Positions 26,199-36,542 are shown, numbered from the stretch's first letter. The stretch is 62,584 bases of DNA from Verrucomicrobiota bacterium (GCA_029560585.1 JAKQKQ010000126.1:1-62584); one strand, 5' to 3'. Program-made: numbers and translations. Notes: generated from the sequence alone by a model not told the origin.

Positions 26199-27155
26199 AT
26201 GAAAACTCCTATTGCAGAAAATACCATGCGGCATATGGCGGCCCTTCCCGGCCCGCTGCGGGGGATCGTTCCACCCATGGTCACGCCCTTGCGCGGCCGC
26301 GACGAACTGGATGTCCCAGGCCTCGAGCGGCTCATCGAGCACATCCTCGCCGGCGGCGTCAGCGGGCTGTTCATTTTGGGCACGACGGGCGAAGGGCCCA
26401 GTCTCAGCTACCGCCTGCGCCGCGAAATGATCGAGCGCACTTGCCGCCAGGTGCGCGGCCGCGTCCCAGTGCTCGTGGGCATCACCGACACCGCATTCGT
26501 CGAGTCGGTGAATCTCGCCCGCTCGTCCGCCGATGCCGGCGCGGATGCCGTGGTCGTCGCCCCCCCCTATTACCTCCCGGAGGCACAGCCCGAGCTTCAG
26601 GAGTATCTCGACCACCTAGTGCCAGAACTCCCGCTTCCCCTCTTCCTCTACAACATGCCCGCGCTGACCAAGGTCTCGTTCGAACTGGAGACGGTTCGCC
26701 GCGCGATGGACAACCCCCGCATCGTCGGCCTGAAAGACAGCTCGGGGAACATGATCTATTTCCACCGCGCCGTGGGCCTGCTCCATCACCGTCCCGATTG
26801 GACCCTGCTGATCGGACCGGAGGAAATGTTGGCCGATGCCGTCCTCGCCGGCGGCCATGGCGGCGTCAATGGCGGCGCGAACTTCCACCCCCGCCTCTAC
26901 GTCGAGTTGTTCCAGGCGGCGCGGGCGGGCGACGCCGCTCGCACCCGCCGTCTCCACGCACTGGTCATGCGGATCAGTGACAACCTCTACCACGTCGGAC
27001 GGCATCCCTCGGCAATCATCAAGGGGATCAAGTGCGCCCTCTCGCTGCTCGGCGTATGCGACGATTTCATGGCCGAGCCGTTCCACCGGTTCCGCGAGCC
27101 CGAGCGCCAGAGGGTGCGAGACCTCCTGCAGGAAATCAAATCCGAGACCCTATGA
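26199..27155 (+). CDS. DapA/NanA-superfamily aldolase (dihydrodipicolinate synthase family)
   Basis: Class I aldolase or lyase of 318 residues. The Schiff-base Lys179 is in GLKDSSGN, Tyr151 in YNMPALT, and the GTTGEG loop (Thr62-Thr63) binds the keto-acid carboxylate. Two adjacent Thr are typical of DapA/KDG-type enzymes, whereas NanA usually has Ser-Thr. Sitting inside the BNR array under a GntR/FCD regulator suggests a catabolic keto-acid aldolase (N-acetylneuraminate- or 2-keto-3-deoxy-sugar-acid-type) and not lysine synthesis. The stop overlaps the next start by four bases. No signal peptide. Confidence 0.85.
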   Translation: MKTPIAENTMRHMAALPGPLRGIVPPMVTPLRGRDELDVPGLERLIEHILAGGVSGLFILGTTGEGPSLSYRLRREMIERTCRQVRGRVPVLVGITDTAFVESVNLARSSADAGADAVVVAPPYYLPEAQPELQEYLDHLVPELPLPLFLYNMPALTKVSFELETVRRAMDNPRIVGLKDSSGNMIYFHRAVGLLHHRPDWTLLIGPEEMLADAVLAGGHGGVNGGANFHPRLYVELFQAARAGDAARTRRLHALVMRISDNLYHVGRHPSAIIKGIKCALSLLGVCDDFMAEPFHRFREPERQRVRDLLQEIKSETL

Positions 27156-30100
27156 ACCCGCGACACATTGCCACCATCACCATGCTCCTCTGCGCAATGG
27201 CGCAGGGATGCCCCGCCGAGACTCCCCCAGCCAAGGTCCCCGGCATTGTCATCGATCACGTGCCGGCGTCGTCCGGCGTCTACATCGGCTCGCCGAGCAT
27301 CGCCATCCTCCCCAATGGCGACTACGTGGCCTCGCACGACAACTTCGGCCCCAAAACCACCGAGCACCAGCGCGCGGCGACCGCCGTGTTCCGCTCGGCC
27401 GATCGCGGCCAGTCATGGAGGAAGGTCTCGGAGGTTCAGGGGGCCTTCTGGTCCAGCCTCTTCGTCCATCGCGGCGCCCTCTTCCTGCTCGGCCCCGACC
27501 GCCACCATGGCAACATACTGATCCGCCGCTCGACCGACGGCGGCGAAACGTGGACTTCGCCGACGGATGGCACGAACGGCCTGCTGCGCGATAATGGCGA
27601 ATACCACTGCGCCCCAATGCCCATCATCGAGCACAGGGGCCGACTCTGGCGCGCATTCGAATGGCGCCACCCGCCCATCGCCTGGGGCATCAATTATCGC
27701 GCGACGATGCTGTCCGCCCCCGTCGATGCCGACCTCCTGAATGCTGCCTCCTGGACCCTCGCCGAACCCCTGCCCAGCGATCGATCCTGGAACGGCGGCG
27801 ACATGGGCGCATGGCTCGAGGGCAACGCCATGGTCGCGCCCGACGGGACCCTCGTCGATGTCCTCCGCGTCCAGACCCAGTCGCCCGACGAGAAGGCCGC
27901 CATCGTCCGCGTCAGCACCGATGGGCGATCCATGTCTTTCGACCCGGCCACCGGCTTCGTGAAATTCCCCGGCGGCTCAAAGAAATTTGCCATCCGCTTC
28001 GATCCCCAGAGCAAATTGTACTGGTCCCTCGCCAACGCCATCCCGGACCGGCACCGCGCCGAGAATCCCGGCGGGATCCGCAACACGCTCGCCCTGACAT
28101 CATCGCCAGACCTCACGAATTGGACCGTGCGCTGCATCCTGCTCTACCACCCGGACGTCCGCAGCCACGGCTTCCAGTACGTGGATTGGCTGTTTGACGG
28201 GGAGGACCTCATCGCGGCCTGCCGCACCGCCTACGACGACGGCCTCGGCGGCGCCCACAACGCCCATGACGCCAACTTCTTGACCTTTCACCGCTTCACC
28301 GCCTTCCGCGCGAAAACGATGGCCGATTCGGTGCCATTCACGGTCGCGCCCCCTCCCAAGATCGAGACCCCCGAGCACATCGTCACCGGCCACGGCTGGA
28401 CCGAGGCGACGCTCGCCGACAACCAGGCCGCGTTCGCCAACCGAAACTATGTCTGGAAGAATGTGCCAAAAGATTTTCGCGGGTGGCGCATCACACAGAC
28501 CAGCGGCGGAGTGCGCGCCGAGATCCGCGTCCGCGCCCAATGCGATACCACGCTCATCGCAGCGACCCCCGCCAAACAGACCGAAATCGACCTCGTCGGC
28601 TGGAACACCATCCCCAATGCCACCTTTCATTACACGGACCCCGGCAAGACGCCCATGGCGATCTACTGCCGCCCGATGAAAGCCGGAGAAGAATTTGCGG
28701 TGCCGCAAGGCGGTTGGCACGGCATGGTCGTGCTCCTTCCGCCCCATGGTGTCACCGTTGGACGAATCCCGGCCGCCGTTCGCCCGCTGGAGCGCCTCAG
28801 ATACAACAACCCGGGCCTCGTCGTCGATCTCGGCGTCGGGCTCTGGGCCTGGCCCCTCCCAATGGACTTCGATGGCGATGGCGACCTCGACCTCGTCGTC
28901 AACTGCCCCGACAAGCCCTACAATGGCACTTACTTCTTCGAAAACGCCACCGGCGACACCGCGAAAACCAAGATGCCCGTGTTCAAACCCGCAAGGCGCA
29001 TCAGCAGGGGCCTGCAAAATGTCCAGGTCAGCTATGTTGCCGGCAAACCCCGCGTCCTGTCGCCCGCCACCGAGTATCCCGACTTTCTCAAAACCGGTCT
29101 CGCGAACGGCACAGACTTGCCCCGCCCGACCAACGTCCACCCGAATAAAGTCCGCGCCAATATGTGGCGCTACGCCGATTACGACGGCGACGGCCCCCTC
29201 GACATCATCGTGGGCGTCGGAGACTGGACCGACTACGGATGGGACAACGCCTACGACGCCACCGGCACGTGGACCAACGGCCCCATCCACGGCCTCGTCT
29301 ATGTCATCCGCAATACCGGCACCACCGCCAGCGCCACCTACGGCACCCCCGCCAAGGTCATGGCCGACGACAGGCCCGCCGAGGTCTTCGGCTGGCCATC
29401 CCCCAATCTCGCCGACTTCGACGGCGACGGGGACCTCGACCTGCTCTGCGGCGAATTTCTGGATGGCTTCACCTATTTCGAAAACCTCGGCACCCGCACC
29501 GCCCCCAAATACGCGCCGGCCAAAAGGCTGCGAACCGCCCAAGGCCAACCGCTCGTCATGGATCTCCAGATGGTCACGCCCACGGCCATCGACTGGGACC
29601 GGGATGGCGACCTCGACCTCATCGTCGGCGACGAGGACGGACGCGTCGCGTTCATCGAGAATACCGGCAAGCTCGCCGATGACCGCACGCCGCAGTTTCT
29701 GTCCCCACTCTACTTCCGGCAGGAGGCCGATGAAGTAAAGTTCGGCGCCCTCGCCACGCCATGCGCCTTCGATTGGGACGGCGATGGCGACACGGACATC
29801 ATCTGCGGCAACACCGCCGGCTACATCGCGTTCTTCGAGAATCTCAGCGGCCCGGGCATCGAGAGACCCAAATGGGCGGCGCCCAAGTATCTCGAGGCGG
29901 ACGGCAAGATCATCCGGATCATGGCGGGCCCCAATGGGAGCATCCAGGGCCCCTGCGAGGCCAAGTGGGGATACACGACGCAGACCGTCGCCGACTGGGA
30001 CGGTGACGGCCTGCCAGACATCGTCGCGAATTCTATCCTGGGCAAGGTTCACTGGTATCACAACATCGGCACGCGCGCGCACCCGAAACTCGCAGCCGCA

Positions 30101-30655
30101 CAGTCCATCGACGTCGAATGGGACGGCCCACAGCCAACCCTCGCATGGGGTTGGCTCCGCCCCCAGGGCAAAGCCCTGCTGACGCAGTGGCGCACGACGC
30201 CGGTCGCGGCCGACTGGAACAACGACGGACTGACCGATCTCGTGATGCTCGATCAGGATGGCTATCTCGCGTTCTTCCAGCGCACCAAACGGGATGGAAC
30301 TCTCGCGCTGCTGCCACCCATGCGGGCCTTCTGCGACGAAAAGGGCGAAGCCATGCGCCTCAGCACAGGAACGGCCGGGAAAAGCGGTCGCCGCAAACTC
30401 TGCATCGTGGACTGGGACGGCGACGGCATGGCCGACATCCTCGCGAACGCCGCCAATGCCAGACTCCTCCAACAGCTCGACGCCCACGACGGCAAATGGC
30501 TCTTCAAAGACATGGGTTTGCTCACCGCCCAGAACATCGAGGGGCATGACGTGAGCCCAACGGTGGTCGATTTCAACGGCGACAAGATACCCGATTTCCT
30601 CGGCGGCGCAGAAGACGGCCACTTCTACTACCTCAAGAACCCCCGCTCAAAGTGA
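27152..30655 (+). CDS. Secreted BNR propeller fused to FG-GAP/VCBS calcium-binding propeller
   Basis: Exported protein of about 1,167 residues. After a signal peptide (1-22) comes a BNR/sialidase-like propeller (about 30-390; SADRGQSW, STDGGETW). A linker region follows, then an integrin-alpha-like FG-GAP/VCBS domain (about 575-1150) with nine Ca2+-loop motifs of the D-x-[DN]-x-D-G type, for example DFDGDGDLDL, DWDRDGDLDL and DFNGDKIPDF. Such repeats bind calcium in 7-bladed propellers and mediate surface adhesion or glycan binding. The start at 27152 overlaps the aldolase stop (ATGA). The downstream sialidase gene follows after 100 bases. Confidence 0.8.
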   Translation: MNPRHIATITMLLCAMAQGCPAETPPAKVPGIVIDHVPASSGVYIGSPSIAILPNGDYVASHDNFGPKTTEHQRAATAVFRSADRGQSWRKVSEVQGAFWSSLFVHRGALFLLGPDRHHGNILIRRSTDGGETWTSPTDGTNGLLRDNGEYHCAPMPIIEHRGRLWRAFEWRHPPIAWGINYRATMLSAPVDADLLNAASWTLAEPLPSDRSWNGGDMGAWLEGNAMVAPDGTLVDVLRVQTQSPDEKAAIVRVSTDGRSMSFDPATGFVKFPGGSKKFAIRFDPQSKLYWSLANAIPDRHRAENPGGIRNTLALTSSPDLTNWTVRCILLYHPDVRSHGFQYVDWLFDGEDLIAACRTAYDDGLGGAHNAHDANFLTFHRFTAFRAKTMADSVPFTVAPPPKIETPEHIVTGHGWTEATLADNQAAFANRNYVWKNVPKDFRGWRITQTSGGVRAEIRVRAQCDTTLIAATPAKQTEIDLVGWNTIPNATFHYTDPGKTPMAIYCRPMKAGEEFAVPQGGWHGMVVLLPPHGVTVGRIPAAVRPLERLRYNNPGLVVDLGVGLWAWPLPMDFDGDGDLDLVVNCPDKPYNGTYFFENATGDTAKTKMPVFKPARRISRGLQNVQVSYVAGKPRVLSPATEYPDFLKTGLANGTDLPRPTNVHPNKVRANMWRYADYDGDGPLDIIVGVGDWTDYGWDNAYDATGTWTNGPIHGLVYVIRNTGTTASATYGTPAKVMADDRPAEVFGWPSPNLADFDGDGDLDLLCGEFLDGFTYFENLGTRTAPKYAPAKRLRTAQGQPLVMDLQMVTPTAIDWDRDGDLDLIVGDEDGRVAFIENTGKLADDRTPQFLSPLYFRQEADEVKFGALATPCAFDWDGDGDTDIICGNTAGYIAFFENLSGPGIERPKWAAPKYLEADGKIIRIMAGPNGSIQGPCEAKWGYTTQTVADWDGDGLPDIVANSILGKVHWYHNIGTRAHPKLAAAQSIDVEWDGPQPTLAWGWLRPQGKALLTQWRTTPVAADWNNDGLTDLVMLDQDGYLAFFQRTKRDGTLALLPPMRAFCDEKGEAMRLSTGTAGKSGRRKLCIVDWDGDGMADILANAANARLLQQLDAHDGKWLFKDMGLLTAQNIEGHDVSPTVVDFNGDKIPDFLGGAEDGHFYYLKNPRSK

Positions 30656-30755
30656 TCCATGCGACGAGGGCAACTGGACCGTCGGCACGCTCCTCGCACC
30701 ACCAGACTCGACCCAACTCGAAACCCCAACAACCAAGCACCGAACCCCACCCACC

Positions 30756-31841
30756 ATGAAAGAAATCACATTATCCCTCGCCCTCGTGCTGCTGGTCCCA
30801 GCCCTGGCGCCCGCGGCCGAACGGCCGGACCTGATCTGCTCGGAGTTCATCTACGACGCCGCGCCATTCCCCTCCTGCCATGCCACCACCATAGCCGAGA
30901 CAAAAGGCACCCTCGTGGCCGCGTGGTTCGGCGGAACACGCGAGGGAGACCCCGATGTCGCCATCTGGGCCTCGCGCCATGAGACCGACGGATGGACGCC
31001 GCCCACCGAGGTCGCCAACGGCGTCCAACCCGACGGCGCCCGCCACCCCTGCTGGAACCCCGTCCTGTTCCAGCCAAAGGACGGCCCCCTCCTCCTCTTC
31101 TACAAGGTCGGCCCCTCGCCCAACCGATGGTGGGGCATGCTCCGCACCAGCAACGACGGCGGCAATACGTGGGGCGATGCTCGCCGCTTGCCCGACGGCG
31201 TCCTCGGCCCCATCAAGAATAAACCGGTGCAATTGCCCGATGGCTCCCTCCTCTGCCCCTCGAGCACCGAGACCGATGAGAAGCCCTCGAAATGGCGCGT
31301 CCACTTCGAGCGCACGCCGGACCTCGGGAAATCCTGGACCCGCGTCGAACCACCCGCGGGCGAACCCATCAACGCCATCCAGCCCAGTATCCTGCTCCAT
31401 CCCGGAGGCACGCTCCAGGCACTGGGACGTACGCGGGAAAAGCGCCTCTTCGAAACGTGGTCGAAAAACGGCGGCCAATCCTGGGGACCGCTGGCGCTCA
31501 CCCCGCTCCCCAACCCCAACTCTGGAACCGATGCCCTCACATTGCGCGATGGCCGTCACCTCCTGGTCTACAACCACACCCCCAGGGGCCGATCACCCCT
31601 GAATCTCGCCATTTCCACCGACGGCCAATCATGGCAGGCCGCCCTCGTCCTTGAGGACGAACCCAAGGCCGAGTTCAGCTACCCAGCCATCTTCCAAACC
31701 GCCGACGGCCTCGTCCACATAACCTACACCTGGAAGCGCCAGAAAGTCCGCCACGTCGTGTTGGACCCCACAAAACTCTCGCCGCGATCCATGCCCAATG
31801 GCGAATGGCCCCCAATGGCACTGGTTCAATCAGGCCGATAA
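30756..31841 (+). CDS. Exported sialidase-family (BNR_2) protein
   Basis: Secreted 361-residue protein: signal peptide 1-21 (LSLALVLLVPALAPAA) and a BNR_2-type six-bladed propeller. It carries the family's characteristic blocks SCHATTIAETKGTLVAAWFG, HPCWNPVLFQ, NKPVQLPDGSLLCPSS, LPNPNSGTDALTLRDG and SYPAIFQTADGLVHITYTW. This subfamily also occurs in plants and many environmental bacteria and is rarely characterised. It is the last gene of the BNR array; no ribosome site is evident before the ATG, and the 100-base gap upstream has no gene. Confidence 0.85.
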   Translation: MKEITLSLALVLLVPALAPAAERPDLICSEFIYDAAPFPSCHATTIAETKGTLVAAWFGGTREGDPDVAIWASRHETDGWTPPTEVANGVQPDGARHPCWNPVLFQPKDGPLLLFYKVGPSPNRWWGMLRTSNDGGNTWGDARRLPDGVLGPIKNKPVQLPDGSLLCPSSTETDEKPSKWRVHFERTPDLGKSWTRVEPPAGEPINAIQPSILLHPGGTLQALGRTREKRLFETWSKNGGQSWGPLALTPLPNPNSGTDALTLRDGRHLLVYNHTPRGRSPLNLAISTDGQSWQAALVLEDEPKAEFSYPAIFQTADGLVHITYTWKRQKVRHVVLDPTKLSPRSMPNGEWPPMALVQSGR

Positions 31842-31969
31842 CTGCACCCCACCTGAGAATGCCCAGTGTCCGCCGACGGAAGATCGATCCCCCCGCGAAT
31901 CCACAATCACTCCCAGGCCACCTTCCGCCACCCCAAAAAAACACGAGAATTAGCCTTGCCTCATCCCCG

Positions 31970-31975
31970 TATAAT
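31970..31975 (+). promoter_or_regulatory. Perfect -10 hexamer upstream of the PEP-CTERM gene
   Basis: TATAAT lies 58 bases before the chosen ATG (32034). A matching -35 is not convincing, so this is a weak promoter call. Confidence 0.35.
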
Positions 31976-32033
31976 CGCTCAGATTATCGGCAGAATTGAA
32001 GGCGCAATCTTTGGCTTCATGGAGCACCTCCCG

Positions 32034-35000
32034 ATGAATCGGTTGCGGCTCGCTGCCTTGGCTCTGCTGGGATCCGCCACGCTGGCGAGCGATCTCGGCG
32101 CGCAGACGAATTACACGCTCAATGTAACTAGTGTCGCGAGTTCGCCCTATGACTGGGGCACGCCCTCGAACTGGGACCTGAACAGCGTCCCGGGCTTCGC
32201 GTTCGGCAGCGGCAGCTCCAACGACATCGCGACCATCAACTTCAACGTCGGCGGCATCCCCTCCGTCACGTTCAGTGGGACCGAATACGTATTCCAGAAG
32301 CTCTCGATCACCGAAACCGCATCCGCCAATTCCGACGGAAACTTCTATGGCAGCAGCGGCTTCACCAACTCCTTTACCCCCCCCTTCACACAAACAGTCC
32401 AGCGCGTGGAATACCTCAGTGGCGGACGGCAGATCGACTTCTATGGGGACCTCGTTATCCAAGACTGGGCCGATGGCCTCGCCTTCGAGGTCGACACCAC
32501 CGGCGGCAGCACCCTCGATTTCGGCGGTGGAATCACCGGCACCGACGGGATCCGCATCGTGGGCAACGACACGATGTACTTCCGCGGCTACAACATGTCC
32601 TACGGCGCAGGCCTCTCCAATGGCCTCATCTTCAGTGGCGAGGTCGGCGGAAACAAGAGCTTCTACATCGACGCGACAACCGGGCCCGTCACCCACGACA
32701 TACCCAATCTCGTCATAGAGAACAGCGGCGCATTCAACATCAACTTCGGCCGACTGGCCGGCTCCAACAGCATCGCGGTGAACATCAGCAACGTGGTGCT
32801 CACCACCAACACCACCAGCCTCCGGTTCGGCGGCGACTCCGAACACGACGGCACACCTACGGCCACCGTCAACGTCAACGGCCAGGTCGATTTCTCCGTC
32901 GCCACCGCTGCCGCTAACCGCACCCTCGTCCTCAATTCGACCTACGGCGGCATCGTCAATTTCAACAGCAACATCGTCGTGAACCAGGACTTGGATGTCG
33001 CGCGGACCATCGTCTGGAACGGCAACGGCGTGGCCCGCGTCAACGCCGACATCATCCAGACCAATGGGTCGCTCACCAGTCTCACCAATCGGCTCGATGG
33101 CGACAGGAACCTCGTGGTCGAGGTGGATGCCGAGAGCCGCCTCGGCACCGGCAACATCGACATTCGCAACGGCTCCGTCCTCCGCATGGCCTACGACGTC
33201 TACGGCGACGCCAACGGCTATCCTGGCTCTTCCTTCCGCTACGGGGAGAGCGCCAACACCTTCTTCGATTTCGCCACGAACCAATCGGGCTTCTTTGACC
33301 CGGTCGCCAATAGCACCTCATCCGGGCTGGTCCTCCGCGCCTTCAACGGCATCAGCGGCAACCTCACCGGGGCCAACTTCACCAATGCCAGCGGCTTCTA
33401 TGCCGCCAACACCATATCGTTCCAGACCAACGCCATCATCGGCGAGCGCGCCACCGCCCTCCCCACGCGCGCCCAGCTCGGCGGCGCCATCCTCTATCAG
33501 GGCATCCAGACCGCAGGCGGCACGTACACGAATATCGGCGACGATGGCGCCACCTCCATCTACAAGGGTGTTGCTATCTGCGCCCTAACCCCCATGGGCA
33601 CGGGCGAACTGCCTGTCCTCGATGACCCCTCCGTCAATGCGAATTACTTGGAGGACACATTCCTCAGCGGCTTCTTCGGCACCCTCTCCGCCCGCCCCGG
33701 CCAAGACCTCGAGGTCCTGATCCCAGGCAACGTCTTCGTCTCCCCTAATTCTTTCGGGAGCAACGCCGCCTTCAACGCCAGCACCGGGGTCGCCTACTTC
33801 CGCGGGCCGGGCACGCTGTCCTTCCAACGCCGATACACAATCAACGCCATCAACACCACCGCAGATCCCTGGGAAGGCACGGTCTCCAACCTCGTCCGCA
33901 TCGGCCTCGATGGCACCGCCAGCCCCGAAAACCCCCTCGCGATCCAAAGTCAAAGCTCCCTCATCGCCGACCTCATCGGCACCGGTGCCATCCCCCAGTT
34001 CAAGACCATGACCGTGCGCAATGGCCGCATCCGCGTGCGTGGCGGTGACAATATCGGCGAGGCGACCGGCGCCACCGACACCACGCTCGTCATCGGCTCC
34101 GGCGCCAGCCTCCTGCCCGACGATGGCACAGGCAACAACGCCGCAACCATCACACTGAATCGCGGCAAGATCATCTTCGAGGACGACGGCGCCCTGTACA
34201 CCGGCACCGAGCCGGACGTTCTGAACGCGAGCACAAACTCCGTGTTCAATGCCATGCAGTTCAGCTCGAACTGTCTGTTCGTCATCAACGACGGCAGCTC
34301 CGGAACCGCGGGCCTCGGCGGATTCCGAAATCTCAATACCGCCCTCTACACCCACATGCTATCGAACATGAACATCGTCCTCGGCGACGATGGCATGCGC
34401 ACCGCCCGCGTCGCCAGCGCCACGGCGTTCGCGATCGGCGACGGCAAGCGCCTGACCCAGGATGCGAATTCCAACGGCAACCTCAACCGCCTCATGACCA
34501 TCTCCGGATCGACCACCAGCGATGTCCCCGTCGTCGCGGTCGCGGGCGCCAGCAATGTCATGATCACCGCCTCGGGCGCCCGGACCTTCAACATCGGCGC
34601 CAGCGTCATCACGACCAACGCCCTCCTCACCACCCTCAACAGTTTCACCAACCGCTTCATCACGGTCCTGGATGATGGGACGACGCGCTCCAACGCGACC
34701 CAGAACGGCACCATCGCCATGAACGGTGCCACGAACCTCTTCCAGGACCTCCTCCTCCAGGGCGGCACCGCCAGCATCAGCGGCACCAATGCGGTCGCCA
34801 ACAACATCGAATCCCGGGGCATGCGCGGCGCAACAGCCGCCCTCCGATTCTTCGCGGACTTCAACACCGTCAGCAATGCCCTCTCCACCGATGGCGGTGA
34901 CCTCTGGTTCGGCAACAACGCGGGCGATATCTCCACCGTCTTTGGCGACATCGTCGTCCGCGACACGACCAACGACACCGCCAGCATCATCCTCGGCTCC

Positions 35001-36542
35001 GGCATCGTCCAGGTCGCGGGCAACATCTATGCCGACGGCACCGCCAACACCAACGCCGCCTTCGCCATCCGTATCGCGCCGCAGATCAGCACGTATTCGG
35101 ACACCGGCATCGTCACCGGAACGATCTGGATCGGGCCCACCAACCCGGCGATCGCCGGTTCCGCGCTCCTGCGCGTTAACGACCAAGACACCGACGTGAC
35201 CATCGTCGGGGGCGATATCGTCCTGAACCAGGGGGCCGCGTACACGACCGGCAGCGCGATCAACCGCGGCGACCTCGTCGTGTCCAACAACATCGTCGTC
35301 AACGCCTACGGCATCGATCGCCGCACCACCACAAACGCCCTCGTCTTCGCCCCCAGCGGCAATGCCAACCTCCTGCAGATCTATGCCTACCGGGATGTCG
35401 TCACCAACGACGGCGTCGGAATCCTCGACCGGCTCACCGACGGAACCATGGCGCTCGGTTCGGACGGCATCATCATCAAGCCATACGGCCAGGTCCTCGT
35501 CGATTACAACCGCACCAATAACATCACGTACACCATCGGACAGAAGATCACCATCGACAACGGCGGGCCCCTCTACAAGGAGGACCAGGCGATGCTGTGG
35601 ATGCGCGCCACCACGAACGCGTTCGTCGGCGCCCCCGGCACCGGCACGCCCTCGGTGAACATCACCAACGTCTGGCTGAACGAGAACGCCCACCTCCGGA
35701 TCGACGAGGACAATGCCATCGTCAGCGTGGGACTGGTGCTAGCCGGCACCAACACCGCCATCGGCGAGGGCACGCCCACGCAGGCGGACGACTTCGACCT
35801 CCTCGATATCCGGTCCAGTTCGCCCGGTTCGCCGCGGACCCTCGCGATCGGCACCACCAACTCTCCCGTCGCAAACGACTCCACCTTCGAGACATCCCTT
35901 CTCGGCATCTCATCCCCCGATGTCACCCTGGATATCATCAATGGCACCCTGAACGACCGCCGCGACCTCGGCGGCGATATCCAGGGCAGCGTGACCGTGC
36001 GCAGGCTTCAGGCGCTGGTGATCACATCCGGACCCGACGCCATCCTCGACCTCGCCGGCAGCGGGCGAGTGATCGGCGACATCTCCGTCAGCAATAACCT
36101 CTCCCCCGGCGACCTCGCCTTCAACCCGGGAACGCTCACGGTCACCGGCGACGTCAGGTTCTTCGACACCACCGTTTTCAACTTCGACCTCCGCGGCGAT
36201 GACATGACGGTGGACGGCGGCATCAACGACCTCCTGTCCATCGATGGTCCGGGCAGCGACCTCATCCTCGATGGGATCCTCAACGTCAGTGGGATCGGCA
36301 CTTTCACCAACGCCGTCCTCGGCGATACGTGGACGATCATCCGCTACGGTGGACTCCTCACCAGCAACGGCGTCGACCTGGGCACCCTCCCCGAACTCGC
36401 CCCCGGACTCACCTGGGCGCTCAGCTACGACCTGGTCAACCAGTGGATTAATCTCACGGTCGCCATCCCAGAACCAACCACATGGGTCCTGATCTTCGTC
36501 GGCCTGGGCATCGCTGCCCTCGCCATCCGCCGCAGACCTTAA
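32034..36542 (+). CDS. Large PEP-CTERM surface protein with beta-solenoid repeats
   Basis: Exported protein of about 1,502 residues. A signal peptide (1-26; LRLAALALLGSATLASDLGA) is followed by a W-x-NW autotransporter-like strand (DWGTPSNWDLNS). Then comes a long Asn/Gly/Thr-rich region with short beta strands typical of a beta-helix or beta-solenoid. The C-terminus is a full PEP-CTERM sorting tail: IPEPTTW, a hydrophobic helix VLIFVGLGIAALA and basic RRRP. PEP-CTERM proteins are processed by an exosortase at the envelope. No exosortase is in the window. GGAG at 32021 supports ATG 32034; 32019 is the alternative. Confidence 0.85.
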   Translation: MNRLRLAALALLGSATLASDLGAQTNYTLNVTSVASSPYDWGTPSNWDLNSVPGFAFGSGSSNDIATINFNVGGIPSVTFSGTEYVFQKLSITETASANSDGNFYGSSGFTNSFTPPFTQTVQRVEYLSGGRQIDFYGDLVIQDWADGLAFEVDTTGGSTLDFGGGITGTDGIRIVGNDTMYFRGYNMSYGAGLSNGLIFSGEVGGNKSFYIDATTGPVTHDIPNLVIENSGAFNINFGRLAGSNSIAVNISNVVLTTNTTSLRFGGDSEHDGTPTATVNVNGQVDFSVATAAANRTLVLNSTYGGIVNFNSNIVVNQDLDVARTIVWNGNGVARVNADIIQTNGSLTSLTNRLDGDRNLVVEVDAESRLGTGNIDIRNGSVLRMAYDVYGDANGYPGSSFRYGESANTFFDFATNQSGFFDPVANSTSSGLVLRAFNGISGNLTGANFTNASGFYAANTISFQTNAIIGERATALPTRAQLGGAILYQGIQTAGGTYTNIGDDGATSIYKGVAICALTPMGTGELPVLDDPSVNANYLEDTFLSGFFGTLSARPGQDLEVLIPGNVFVSPNSFGSNAAFNASTGVAYFRGPGTLSFQRRYTINAINTTADPWEGTVSNLVRIGLDGTASPENPLAIQSQSSLIADLIGTGAIPQFKTMTVRNGRIRVRGGDNIGEATGATDTTLVIGSGASLLPDDGTGNNAATITLNRGKIIFEDDGALYTGTEPDVLNASTNSVFNAMQFSSNCLFVINDGSSGTAGLGGFRNLNTALYTHMLSNMNIVLGDDGMRTARVASATAFAIGDGKRLTQDANSNGNLNRLMTISGSTTSDVPVVAVAGASNVMITASGARTFNIGASVITTNALLTTLNSFTNRFITVLDDGTTRSNATQNGTIAMNGATNLFQDLLLQGGTASISGTNAVANNIESRGMRGATAALRFFADFNTVSNALSTDGGDLWFGNNAGDISTVFGDIVVRDTTNDTASIILGSGIVQVAGNIYADGTANTNAAFAIRIAPQISTYSDTGIVTGTIWIGPTNPAIAGSALLRVNDQDTDVTIVGGDIVLNQGAAYTTGSAINRGDLVVSNNIVVNAYGIDRRTTTNALVFAPSGNANLLQIYAYRDVVTNDGVGILDRLTDGTMALGSDGIIIKPYGQVLVDYNRTNNITYTIGQKITIDNGGPLYKEDQAMLWMRATTNAFVGAPGTGTPSVNITNVWLNENAHLRIDEDNAIVSVGLVLAGTNTAIGEGTPTQADDFDLLDIRSSSPGSPRTLAIGTTNSPVANDSTFETSLLGISSPDVTLDIINGTLNDRRDLGGDIQGSVTVRRLQALVITSGPDAILDLAGSGRVIGDISVSNNLSPGDLAFNPGTLTVTGDVRFFDTTVFNFDLRGDDMTVDGGINDLLSIDGPGSDLILDGILNVSGIGTFTNAVLGDTWTIIRYGGLLTSNGVDLGTLPELAPGLTWALSYDLVNQWINLTVAIPEPTTWVLIFVGLGIAALAIRRRP

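Noticed and set aside
28100-30622. Long antisense open frame over the BNR/FG-GAP gene
   Set aside because: It is the Asp/Gly-rich mirror of the calcium-loop repeats; no start signal or family match.
22839-31841. Sialic acid (nan) operon
   Set aside because: No nanE, nanK or transporter and no clear sialidase RIP motif, so only a sialidase-like family is claimed.
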